7,736 nt of DNA from Thermoanaerobaculales bacterium (lineage in GTDB: Bacteria; Acidobacteriota; Thermoanaerobaculia; Thermoanaerobaculales; Sulfomarinibacteraceae). The number at the start of each line of letters is the position of its first letter. The stretch's first letter is position 1. The stretch covers positions 1 to 7,736 of the forward strand of contig JAOZUP010000186.1 in the NCBI GenBank assembly GCA_029938595.1, in the 5' to 3' direction. A program made the translations under genes and the position numbers. The notes beneath the pieces were generated by a model. The model was given only the letters and a program-made list of their open reading frames with translations. It was not told the origin of the DNA and ran no database searches. Shown piece by piece: positions 1 through 6,467 of this stretch.

Positions 1-1
1 C

Positions 2-1447
2 GACGAGCCCGCCTTCACCCAGCCGCTGATGTACCAGATAATCCAGAACCGACCGGCGACTCGGGCCATCTACCAGCTCGAGCTCGAGGCCGCCCACGAC
101 ATCACCCTGGAAGAGAGCGAGGATCTCACCAACTCCCTCCAGGAAAGGCTCCTCGAGGCGTTCAAGGGCGTCAAGGAGACCTGCATCCTCGAGGAGAATG
201 ACGGCCACGCCTTCGCCGGTATCTGGAGCGAGTTCGACCACGAGCACTGCTTCGACTGCACCGAGACCGGAGTGAAGTTCGACGAATTGCTCAAGGTTGC
301 CACGGCATTGACCACAGTTCCCGACGGTTTCAAGCTCAACCGCAAGGTTGGGCGGCGACTGCCCGGCCAGCTGCAAGCCATCCAGGAGAAGGGCACGGCC
401 GACTGGGCGCTCGGCGAGCTGCTGGCCTTCGGCACCCTACTCGTTGAGGGGACCCCGGTTCGTCTCAGCGGCCAGGACAGCATGCGCGGCACCTTCTCCC
501 ACCGCCACGCGGCGTGGTTCGACACAAAGAGCCAGGAGATCTATATCCCGCTCAACCACATCGAGTCCGGCCAGGCTCGGTTTTGTGTCTACAACAGCAT
601 GCTATCGGAGGCGGCGGTGCTCGGGTTCGATTACGGCTACTCGCTGGTCGAACCCAACATGCTGGTGATCTGGGAGGCCCAATTCGGTGACTTCGCCAAC
701 GGCGCCCAGGTGATCATCGACCAGTTCATCGCGGCTGCGTACGACAAGTGGCACCGGGTGAGCGGTCTGGTTATGCTCCTCCCCCACGGGTATGAAGGCC
801 AGGGACCGGAGCATTCCAGCGCGTACCTCGAGCGCTATCTGATGGCCTGCGCCGAAAACAACATGCAGGTCTGCAACCTGACCACACCGGCCCAGCTCTT
901 TCACGCCCTTAGGCGTCAGATCAAGGCGAACTTCAGGCGGCCGCTGATTATCATGGCGCCGAAGAGCCTACTCCGCCACAAGGGTGCGGTGTCGCCGATT
1001 GCAGACTTCGTGACTGGAAGATTCCAGGAGATCCTTGACGACCCGCTCGCGCCTGACGACCCCAAGCGCCTCGTCCTGTGCAGCGGCAAGGTCTTCTACG
1101 ATCTCCTCGCCGGCCGCGAGGAGCGGGATATCGACGACGTGGCCATCGTCCGAGTGGAGCAGTTCTACCCCTTCAACACCGAGCTTTTCGAGCGCGTCGT
1201 GGCCCCGTACCGTGGCGCCACCGACATCGTGTGGGCACAAGAGGAGACCCAAAACCGCGGCGGCTGGACCTTCATGATGCCCCGACTGCTGGAGCTCTAT
1301 CCGAATCAACCCGTCCGCTATGTGGGACGCGAACCGAGCGCCAGTCCGGCGACCGGTTCAGCAGCAATTCACAAGGAGCAGCAGGCCGAACTGGTCCGCG
1401 AGGCCTTGACCCGGTCTTCTGACCGGGTAAATATTTCGTCGGACTGA
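2..1447 (+). CDS. sucA: 2-oxoglutarate dehydrogenase E1 component, C-terminal half (5' partial)
   Basis: This is the thiamine-diphosphate-dependent E1 subunit, which decarboxylates 2-oxoglutarate and passes the succinyl group to the lipoyl arm of E2 in the cytoplasmic TCA-cycle complex. The reading frame is open from the left edge, and the first codons give DEPAFTQPLMYQ, the E1o segment that follows the HGHNE motif. The ATG at 29 is therefore internal, and about half of a normal ~930-residue protein lies outside the window, including most of the ThDP-binding part. About 481 residues are visible. Family hallmarks are the SGQDSMRGTFSHRH segment near nt 465-505, IWEAQFGDFANGAQ near 670-709, HGYEGQGPEHSS near 786-821, RRPLIIMAPKSLLRH near 938-980, and the C-terminal YVGREPSASPATG. 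These match SucA/OdhA and not the pyruvate E1. The gene ends 30 nt before sucB. A perfect hairpin lies in its weakly conserved last codons. Confidence 0.97.
   Translation, partial: DEPAFTQPLMYQIIQNRPATRAIYQLELEAAHDITLEESEDLTNSLQERLLEAFKGVKETCILEENDGHAFAGIWSEFDHEHCFDCTETGVKFDELLKVATALTTVPDGFKLNRKVGRRLPGQLQAIQEKGTADWALGELLAFGTLLVEGTPVRLSGQDSMRGTFSHRHAAWFDTKSQEIYIPLNHIESGQARFCVYNSMLSEAAVLGFDYGYSLVEPNMLVIWEAQFGDFANGAQVIIDQFIAAAYDKWHRVSGLVMLLPHGYEGQGPEHSSAYLERYLMACAENNMQVCNLTTPAQLFHALRRQIKANFRRPLIIMAPKSLLRHKGAVSPIADFVTGRFQEILDDPLAPDDPKRLVLCSGKVFYDLLAGREERDIDDVAIVRVEQFYPFNTELFERVVAPYRGATDIVWAQEETQNRGGWTFMMPRLLELYPNQPVRYVGREPSASPATGSAAIHKEQQAELVREALTRSSDRVNISSD
1409..1428 (+). other. Perfect hairpin in the last codons of sucA
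   Basis: An 8-bp perfect stem (acccggtc at 1409-1416, gaccgggt at 1421-1428) encloses a 4-nt loop, ttct. An A/T-rich run (aaatattt) follows. It lies inside the coding sequence, 17 nt before the stop codon region, and is not followed by a T tract, so it is not a convincing intrinsic terminator. It could slow 3'-to-5' mRNA decay or set E1:E2 stoichiometry within the operon mRNA, but this is inference. Confidence 0.5.
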
Positions 1448-1477
1448 CGACAGAAAAAATGCAAGGAGCGAGCCACG

Positions 1478-2737
1478 ATGGCATTTGAAGTCACAATCCC
1501 AGAGGTCGGAGAGTCCATCACCGAGGGCTTCCTCGCCGAGTGGTCACAACCCGACGGGGCCGTGGTCGCGATCGAGGACCCACTGCTGGTACTCGAGACC
1601 GACAAGATCACGATGAACATCAACGCCGAGCAGGCCGGCCGATTGCACATCCTGGTCGCCGAGGGCGAGACCGTACAGGTGGGCCAGGTGGTAGCCACCA
1701 TCGACACCGATGTGACCGCCCCGGCCGACAGGGACGAAAAGCCGGCAGCGACGACGACGACGGAGCCCACGCCCGCACCGGAGCCCACCGTGACTGAAAC
1801 GACCGCAGCCAACGTCGCGGGCCTCTCCCCCGCCGTCAAGCGGCTTGTCCTCGAGCACCGGCTCGACCCCGCCGCCATTGATGGAACCGGCAAGGGCGGC
1901 CGGATCCTCAAGGGCGACGTCATCCGCCACCTCGACGCGGCCGCGGCCACCGACCCGGAACCCGGACCCGCCGAGACGAAGCCGGCCCTTGCCGCCGAGC
2001 CCGCACGTCCCCGACCGCAGCCGGTGGTGCTGCCCGACCAACGGCAGACCCGTGCGCCGATGTCGCGGCTTCGACAGCGCCTCGCCGAACGGCTGGTCGA
2101 GGTCCAGCAGACCGCCGCCATCCTCACCACCTTCAACGAGACCGACATGAGCCGGGTGATGGCGCTGCGCTCGGAGTACAAGGAGTCCTTCAAAAAACGC
2201 TACGAGATCGGGCTCGGCTTCATGTCCTTCTTCGTCAAGGCGACGGTCGAAGCGCTGAAGACGGTGCCCGCGGTCAACGCCTATATCGAAGGCGACGAGA
2301 TCGTCACCAACCACTACTACGATATCGGGGTCGCGGTCAGCACCGACAAGGGGCTGGTGGTACCGGTCGTGCGCGACGCCGACCGCCTATCGATGGCCGG
2401 GATCGAGGCCAGCATCGCCGATCTCGCCGCCCGCGCGCAGGAACGTCGCCTCGAGCTCTCGGACCTCTCGGGTGCGGTCTTCACCATCTCGAACGGGGGG
2501 GTCTTTGGTTCACTGCAGTCGACCCCGATCCTCAACCCGCCGGGCAGCGCCATCCTCGGCATGCACACCATCAAAAAACGTCCGGTCGTGGTCGACGACG
2601 AGATCGTCATCCGGCCGATGATGTACCTGGCAGTGTCCTACGACCACAGGATCATCGACGGCAGCCAGGCCGTGACCTTCCTCAAGCGGATCGTCGAGTG
2701 CATCGACGACCCCGACCGTCTGTTGTTGGAGATTTGA
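1478..2737 (+). CDS. sucB: Dihydrolipoyllysine-residue succinyltransferase (E2 of 2-oxoglutarate dehydrogenase)
   Basis: This is the E2 core of the 2-oxoglutarate dehydrogenase complex; it moves the succinyl group from lipoate to CoA. It is 419 residues long, close to the family norm. Residues 1-76 form one lipoyl domain with the lipoylated lysine at K43 (LETDK). An Ala/Pro/Thr-rich linker follows at about 80-112. Residues 116-152 form the E3/E1-binding domain (LSPAVKRLV to GDVIRHL). A second flexible Pro-rich linker precedes the acyltransferase domain from about residue 192. The catalytic motif DHRIIDG places His390 and Asp394. NHYYDIGVAVSTDKGLVVP is the E2o-like version of the active-site strand. 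AAGGAG at 1463-1468 lies 9 nt before the ATG, supporting this start. The stop codon directly abuts the lpdA start, so the two are translationally coupled. No frameshift or missing key residue is seen. Confidence 0.97.
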   Translation: MAFEVTIPEVGESITEGFLAEWSQPDGAVVAIEDPLLVLETDKITMNINAEQAGRLHILVAEGETVQVGQVVATIDTDVTAPADRDEKPAATTTTEPTPAPEPTVTETTAANVAGLSPAVKRLVLEHRLDPAAIDGTGKGGRILKGDVIRHLDAAAATDPEPGPAETKPALAAEPARPRPQPVVLPDQRQTRAPMSRLRQRLAERLVEVQQTAAILTTFNETDMSRVMALRSEYKESFKKRYEIGLGFMSFFVKATVEALKTVPAVNAYIEGDEIVTNHYYDIGVAVSTDKGLVVPVVRDADRLSMAGIEASIADLAARAQERRLELSDLSGAVFTISNGGVFGSLQSTPILNPPGSAILGMHTIKKRPVVVDDEIVIRPMMYLAVSYDHRIIDGSQAVTFLKRIVECIDDPDRLLLEI

Positions 2738-4138
2738 ATGGCGGATGTTTTCGACCTCGTTATCATCGGCGCCGGACCCGGCGGCTATGTCTGCGCCATC
2801 CGCGCCGCCCAACTCGGCCTCAAGACAGCGCTCGTAGAAAAGCGCCACGCCCTCGGCGGCACCTGCCTCAATGTCGGCTGCATCCCCTCGAAGGCTCTGC
2901 TCGAGTCCTCGGAGCTTTACGAGGCCGCCCGTGAGCAGTCCGCGGCGCACGGCATCGTTCTCGGCGACGTGGGTCTGAATCTCGAGACCATGCTCGGGCG
3001 CAAGTCGGCGCTGGTCAAGGAGCTGACCGACGGTGTCGCCATGCTGATGAAGAAGAACAAGGTGACAGTGTTCAACGGACGCGGCACGCTGAAAGCGCCA
3101 GGGAAGGTCGTCGTGGCCGGCAACGGAGGCGACACCGAGATCGAGGCCAAGAATATCTGTCTCGCCATGGGCTCGGAGCCCGTCGAACTGCCCTTCCTTC
3201 CCTTCGACGGCGAGCGCGTGGTCTCGTCGACCGAAGCTCTTGATTTCTCAGGCGTACCGAAACGCCTGGTTGTGATCGGAGCTGGTGCGGTCGGACTCGA
3301 GCTGGGGAGCGTCTGGCGACGTCTCGGCGCCGAGGTGACGGTGATCGAGATGCTGCCCACCATCACCCCCTTCGCCGACCGGCAGATGTCCAAGGCGCTG
3401 CAACGGGCGTTGGCCGATCAGGGGATGGTCTTTCACATGGAAACCCGGGTCACCGCCGGCAAGGTCCTCAAAAAGAGCGTCAAACTGACGATCGAGAATG
3501 CCAAGGGAGAGACCGAGGAGATCAGCTGCGACAGAGTTCTGGTGGCGGTGGGGCGCCGGCCCAACACATCCGGCACCGGTCTCGAAAGCCTCGGGGTCGT
3601 CCTCGACGAGCAGGGCCGTGTAGCCGTGGATGAGCACTTCCGCACCAGCGTGGACGGCGTCTACGCCATCGGCGATCTTGTGCGCGGTCCGATGCTCGCC
3701 CACAAGGCCGAAGACGAGGCCCTCGCGCTCGCCGAACAGCTCGCCGGATTGCCGGGCCACATCAACTACGATGTGATTCCCAACGTGGTCTACACCGAAC
3801 CCGAGTTGGCCATGGTTGGGCGCACTGAAGCCGAGCTCAAGGAGGCCGGCCTGAAGTTCAATACCGGCCGCTTCCAGTTCCGCGCCAACGGTCGCGCCAA
3901 GAGCCTCGGCCAGGAGACCGGGATGGTCAAGATCCTCGCCGACAAGGAAACCGACCGCATCCTCGGGGTCCACATGGTGGGGCCGCGGGTCTCGGAGCTC
4001 ATCGCCGAAGCGGCGCTGGCGATGGAGTTCTCAGCCTCGGCCGAGGACCTCGCCCGTACCTGTCACGCTCACCCCACCCTCTCAGAGGTCGTCCGCGAGG
4101 CAGCGTTGGCGGTGGACAAGAGGGCGCTTCACTCATGA
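2738..4138 (+). CDS. lpdA: Dihydrolipoyl dehydrogenase (E3)
   Basis: This is the FAD-dependent disulfide oxidoreductase that reoxidises dihydrolipoamide and reduces NAD+, completing the 2-oxoglutarate dehydrogenase cycle; it may also serve other lipoyl complexes. It is 466 residues long, a full-length family member. The FAD Rossmann motif GAGPGG is at 11-16. The redox-active pair Cys43/Cys48 is in GGTCLNVGCIPSK. The NAD-binding motif GAGAVG is at 181-186. The second FAD motif, YAIGD, ends at Asp313. The C-terminal dimer domain supplies the His445/Glu450 catalytic dyad in HAHPTLSE. The ATG starts immediately after the sucB TGA (TGAATG), with GGAG at 2728-2731 inside sucB as its ribosome site, so coupling to sucB is likely. 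A 7-bp repeat array begins two bases after its stop codon, and I see no conventional terminator. Confidence 0.97.
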   Translation: MADVFDLVIIGAGPGGYVCAIRAAQLGLKTALVEKRHALGGTCLNVGCIPSKALLESSELYEAAREQSAAHGIVLGDVGLNLETMLGRKSALVKELTDGVAMLMKKNKVTVFNGRGTLKAPGKVVVAGNGGDTEIEAKNICLAMGSEPVELPFLPFDGERVVSSTEALDFSGVPKRLVVIGAGAVGLELGSVWRRLGAEVTVIEMLPTITPFADRQMSKALQRALADQGMVFHMETRVTAGKVLKKSVKLTIENAKGETEEISCDRVLVAVGRRPNTSGTGLESLGVVLDEQGRVAVDEHFRTSVDGVYAIGDLVRGPMLAHKAEDEALALAEQLAGLPGHINYDVIPNVVYTEPELAMVGRTEAELKEAGLKFNTGRFQFRANGRAKSLGQETGMVKILADKETDRILGVHMVGPRVSELIAEAALAMEFSASAEDLARTCHAHPTLSEVVREAALAVDKRALHS

Positions 4139-4139
4139 A

Positions 4140-4174
4140 GAATTAGGAATTGAGAATTAGGAATTAGGAATTCC
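4140..4174. repeat. Heptamer array A, five gaatt-type units
   Basis: Five consecutive 7-bp units start at 4140: gaattag, gaattga, gaattag, gaattag, gaattcc. The array starts two bases after the lpdA stop codon and is strikingly A/T-rich against the GC-rich genes around it. It encodes nothing credible in any frame. Confidence 0.9.
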
Positions 4175-4197
4175 GTCCCACCCTCCCCCATGATTGA

Positions 4198-4218
4198 TTT
4201 CGAATTTCGAATTTCGAA
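4198..4218. repeat. Heptamer array B, three tttcgaa units
   Basis: Three exact tandem copies of tttcgaa run from 4198 to 4218, flanked by degenerate copies on both sides (tgattga before, ttttcca after). The unit contains the palindrome TTCGAA, so that site recurs every 7 bp. It lies 23 bp after array A and is unrelated to it in sequence, but has the same period. Confidence 0.9.
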
Positions 4219-4233
4219 TTTTCCATCGCCAGG

Positions 4234-4338
4234 TTTGAACCGCCAAGAGCGCGAAGATCGCAAAGACATCGCAAAGGGATCCGCTTACTCCGGATTACAC
4301 CGAACCTCTTCGCGTACTTTGCGTCTTTGCGGTTCAAA
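4234..4338. repeat. Inverted repeat of the 'gaaccgcaaagacgc' family
   Basis: The left arm starts at 4234 (tttgaaccgccaagagcg) and the right arm ends at 4338 (the reverse complement reads tttgaaccgcaaagacgc). The outermost 10 bases match perfectly, and the arms stay similar for about 30 bases with a few substitutions and a 1-base indel. About 40 bp separate them. The same arm sequence recurs as an inverted pair at 6419-6448 and 6904-6933, so this is a dispersed family. No target-site duplication is visible. It lies between convergent genes. Confidence 0.8.
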
Positions 4339-4355
4339 AAGGGTGAGCGGGTTGG

Positions 4356-4383
4356 AACGTTCAACGTTTAACGTTCTAACGTT
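4356..4383. repeat. Heptamer array C, four AACGTT palindromes
   Basis: The palindrome AACGTT occurs four times, at 4356-4361, 4363-4368, 4370-4375 and 4378-4383. The spacings are 7, 7 and 8 bp. The array overlaps the 3' end of the aldolase gene, supplying its stop codon (TAA, from 4368-4370) and the last few codons (TLER). Confidence 0.9.
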
Positions 4384-5246
4384 CTCGGGCGATGCTCTTC
4401 CGGGACGAGGCGGCAATAGGACTTCCACAGGGCTTCCTCTCGGGACGGATCCAGGCCGACGAGTGGGGGGCGTGTTGCGTATTCACCCAGGCCAGCGCGG
4501 CGAAGAACCGCCTTTACCGACGGTCCGAGGCCGTAGTCTTCTAGCAACCCGCGAAGCGCATCGAGCTCCTCCTGGGCTGCGTCTCCCCGATGAACCTCGT
4601 TCACCAGCCGAGGGGCCACGCTTGCAGCAGCAGTGATGCTGCCGCTCCCTCCGGCGGCCAGGCAGGCGGTCACGAGACGATCGGAGCCGACGATGTACGC
4701 TCGATCGTGGAATCGCCCGCATAGACGCGCCAACTCGTCGGGATCACCGGAGCTGTCCTTGACGCCCGCCAGGCGTTGGTGCCCTTCAAGTCGGTCGAGA
4801 ATCTCCTCCGAGATCGGCACGCCGGTCACCTGCGGAATATGGTAGAGCAACACCGGCACCGACGAGACATCGAGGACTTCGCGGAAAAACGCGGTCAGAC
4901 CGCCAGCCGGTGCTCCCCGGAAGTAAAAGGGCGGCGGACAGAGAACCGCTTCGTACCCGCACCGGGCGGCGACATCGAGCATGGTCGTCACTTCCGAAAG
5001 TGCGCACGATCCGACCCCCAACATCAGATACATTCGGGTATTGGCCGCTGCTGCGGTCTCCGCCACAAAGATACGCTCGGCGAGCGAAAACGACGGGAAC
5101 TCGCCGTTAGTCCCCAGCACCAAAGCTCCGTCGAGCCTCTCGGAGGCGAGCCAGCTCAGATGCGCTCTCTGAGCAGCGGAATCGAATCTCAGATGGTCAT
5201 CAAGCGGAGTCGGCACCGGTGCGATGGCGCCGGTAGGCAGAGTCAT
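4368..5246 (-). CDS. Dihydrodipicolinate synthase/N-acetylneuraminate lyase family aldolase
   Basis: This is a class I (Schiff-base) aldolase that uses pyruvate or a 2-oxo acid; the exact substrate is undetermined. It is 292 residues from the chosen start. The TIM-barrel family marks are APVPTPL near residue 9, GTNGEF at 45-50 (the GTTGE/GSNGE carboxylate-binding loop), Tyr135 in LLYHIPQVTG, and the Schiff-base Lys163 in GVKDSSGD. True dihydrodipicolinate synthases have an arginine in the IPxRTG motif that binds aspartate semialdehyde; here it reads IPQVTG, so DapA function is doubtful. GTNGEFP with PPPFYFRG resembles mammalian 4-hydroxy-2-oxoglutarate aldolase, an alternative I rate as possible only. 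The frame is open further upstream (to 5363), but a strong AAGGAGG (5252-5258) precedes tandem ATGs. The second ATG (5246) has the better 5-nt spacing; 5249 is the alternative. The C-terminus runs into a repeat array. Confidence 0.9.
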   Translation of the reverse strand: MTLPTGAIAPVPTPLDDHLRFDSAAQRAHLSWLASERLDGALVLGTNGEFPSFSLAERIFVAETAAAANTRMYLMLGVGSCALSEVTTMLDVAARCGYEAVLCPPPFYFRGAPAGGLTAFFREVLDVSSVPVLLYHIPQVTGVPISEEILDRLEGHQRLAGVKDSSGDPDELARLCGRFHDRAYIVGSDRLVTACLAAGGSGSITAAASVAPRLVNEVHRGDAAQEELDALRGLLEDYGLGPSVKAVLRRAGLGEYATRPPLVGLDPSREEALWKSYCRLVPEEHRPRTLER

Positions 5247-5251
5247 CATCG

Positions 5252-5258
5252 CCTCCTT
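5252..5258 (-). promoter_or_regulatory. Shine-Dalgarno AAGGAGG that sets the aldolase start
   Basis: Read on the minus strand this is AAGGAGG, a full consensus site, placed 5 nt before the ATG at 5246 and 2 nt before the ATG at 5249. It excludes the long N-terminal extension that the open frame would otherwise allow, and that extension shows no family similarity. Confidence 0.8.
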
Positions 5259-5284
5259 CCAGGTAATTCTCACCGATATCCCGT

Positions 5285-5313
5285 CATATTCCAAACGCAC
5301 CATGGCCGGGCAA
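5285..5313 (-). promoter_or_regulatory. Weak candidate promoter for the aldolase gene
   Basis: On the minus strand TTGCCC (5313-5308) is followed after 17 nt by AATATG (5290-5285). The match is only partial to a sigma-70 consensus, but it is correctly spaced and about 38 nt upstream of the start codon. It was chosen by eye, and chance agreement is quite possible. Confidence 0.22.
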
Positions 5314-5315
5314 CG

Positions 5316-5323
5316 TATACAAT
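5316..5323 (+). promoter_or_regulatory. Candidate -10 element (TATACAAT) facing the secreted-protein gene
   Basis: TACAAT at 5318-5323 matches the -10 consensus at five of six positions, and it is one of the few A/T-rich spots in the divergent intergenic region. No recognisable -35 lies 15-19 nt upstream. If used, transcription would start near 5330, so the whole long palindrome at 5374-5553 would be in the 5' leader. Confidence 0.2.
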
Positions 5324-5373
5324 AGGTGGTCGGGAGAGATCCCGCTGGAGGGCCCGCCGACATGTGTCATCGC

Positions 5374-5553
5374 AACCCGCATTTCTCACCAGGTTTCGTC
5401 GCGAGGGCGGCGAGGCGTCGTGCCCAGTGGAGTTTTCGACCCGAGGGGCGCGGAGGCGTACTTGACAGTACGTTGAGCGCCACGAGGCGAGAAAACCCTG
5501 CTGGGTGCGATGCATCGGCGGCCGCAACAGGAAGCTGGTGAGATATGCGGGTT
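5374..5553 (+). ncRNA. Long imperfect palindrome, probable structured RNA leader
   Basis: The two halves of this 180-nt stretch fold on each other. The outer stem pairs 5374-5397 with 5530-5553 (24 positions: 21 Watson-Crick, 1 G-U, 2 mismatches). The middle stem pairs 5411-5437 with 5491-5517 (27 positions: 20 Watson-Crick, 5 G-U, 2 mismatches). The apical parts are 5447-5451 with 5477-5481, two G-U pairs, and a perfect 6-bp stem 5457-5462 with 5467-5472 around the loop tgac. In total eight positions are G-U on the plus strand against one A-C, which favours RNA made from the plus strand. The right outer arm contains the ribosome site and ATG of the downstream gene. It could be a cis-regulatory leader, a free-standing RNA, or a dispersed palindromic repeat. 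I do not recognise a named RNA family. Confidence 0.6.
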
Positions 5554-6387
5554 AAGATTCTCCCGGTTGCGCTTTTGCTGCTTATCGCTATGCCGTGCAT
5601 GGCAAGCGAGCTCGTGCTTCCGGTCTTCGCGCATAATCTCGAGGGACGTTCGGGCAGCCTTTGGAGTTCGGAGATCTACCTCACCAATCCTGGCGAGCAA
5701 CCGGTTCTAGTTGAGCTTGCCCGTTTCCTTCCGGGGGACATCAGCAAACCCACGCCCTGCGATCTCTTCATGCCTCCGACCCGCGTGGTGCCGCCCCAAT
5801 CGGCGACGGTCTGGACCGCCAACGGTCTTGCAACCGACCTCGGTTGCGCAGAGAGCGCTCGTGGCGGGTTGGTCCTCAGGGCCGACGGCCCCGTGCACGT
5901 CACCAGCCGGCTCGTCAACCTCGGCGATACAGATGACGATGGCGCCACTGCAGTGCTCTCGGGCCGCGGCGAGGCCTTCGAGGCGATCCCGATTGAGCGC
6001 CTTCCGGCAGCCGGCGCCCACCTCCTCCCGGCCCTCATGTGGAGCCGCAACCCGTGCGGCGAGCCTGCCTTCGATACCTTTGTCGGTTTCGCCAACCCGG
6101 GCGCCGATCCGGTAGAGGTAGTGCTCGCCATTCCCCACGAGGGTAACCGGGCGGTGAGGATCAACGGGCGCGAGGTCTTCCTCCCCCACCGCGTGCTGAT
6201 TCCAGAGAATAGCTGGCGCCAGTTCCGGCTCACGCCCGCGGCCGATGAAGGCTCGCCCTGCGGCACCGTCGAGAGCTTCCTTCTGCGGGTCGACATCGAC
6301 GCGCCGCTGGCAATCTACGCCTCGGTCATAGACCGCCGAAGCGGCGACCCCCGCACCGTAGTCCCAGTCCCCCTCACCACCGACTGA
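5545..6387 (+). CDS. Secreted protein with two tandem ~136-residue domains, function unknown
   Basis: This is a 280-residue exported protein. Residues 1-20 form a classic signal peptide: R2 and K4, then a hydrophobic run LPVALLLLIAM, with a likely signal peptidase I site after CMA (Ala20). The mature part is an internal duplication with a constant offset of 136 residues. YLTNPGEQPVLVEL (NPG at 48-50) corresponds to GFANPGADPVEVVL (NPG at 184-186), and LVLRADGPVHVTS (R112) to FLLRVDIDAPLAIYAS (R248). Alternating hydrophobic strands suggest beta-sandwich domains. The mature protein has four cysteines (72, 101, 171, 239), which could form disulfides. There are no catalytic motifs, lipobox, membrane anchor or sorting signal. 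An in-frame TGA at 5539-5541 lies one codon before the ATG, so the start cannot be earlier. AGGAAG at 5529-5534 is the ribosome site. Both site and start codon lie in the arm of the long palindrome. Confidence 0.82.
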   Translation: MRVKILPVALLLLIAMPCMASELVLPVFAHNLEGRSGSLWSSEIYLTNPGEQPVLVELARFLPGDISKPTPCDLFMPPTRVVPPQSATVWTANGLATDLGCAESARGGLVLRADGPVHVTSRLVNLGDTDDDGATAVLSGRGEAFEAIPIERLPAAGAHLLPALMWSRNPCGEPAFDTFVGFANPGADPVEVVLAIPHEGNRAVRINGREVFLPHRVLIPENSWRQFRLTPAADEGSPCGTVESFLLRVDIDAPLAIYASVIDRRSGDPRTVVPVPLTTD

Positions 6388-6467
6388 GGCGTCAAAGGTC
6401 CACCCACACATCCGTTTGGAACCGCAAAGACGCCAAGAACGCAAAGAGCACCCTCCGACGTCGCAAA

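Noticed and set aside
29..31. ATG at 29 as the start of sucA
   Set aside because: The frame is open upstream to the window edge and encodes conserved E1 residues (DEPAFTQPL), so the gene simply enters from outside.
1544..2314. Long antisense frames opposite sucB (and 3248-3973 opposite lpdA)
   Set aside because: These are high-GC shadow frames of confidently identified genes with no family similarity.
4140..4218. CRISPR array or phage attachment site in the tandem repeats
   Set aside because: Units are 7 bp with no spacers, and there is no integrase, tRNA or cas gene nearby.
4164..4364. Minus-strand open frame of 66 codons in the same island
   Set aside because: It consists wholly of the inverted repeat and heptamer units read in reverse. 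Frames of this kind are a common source of false 'hypothetical proteins'.
4190..4636. Plus-strand open frame of 148 codons across the first repeat island
   Set aside because: Its translation is repeat units (heptamer arrays and inverted-repeat arm) followed by the antisense of the aldolase gene. It has no ribosome site and no family similarity.
5247..5363. N-terminal extension of the aldolase by up to 39 residues
   Set aside because: The full Shine-Dalgarno AAGGAGG lies inside it just before the tandem ATGs, and the family begins at MTLPTGAIAPVPTPL.
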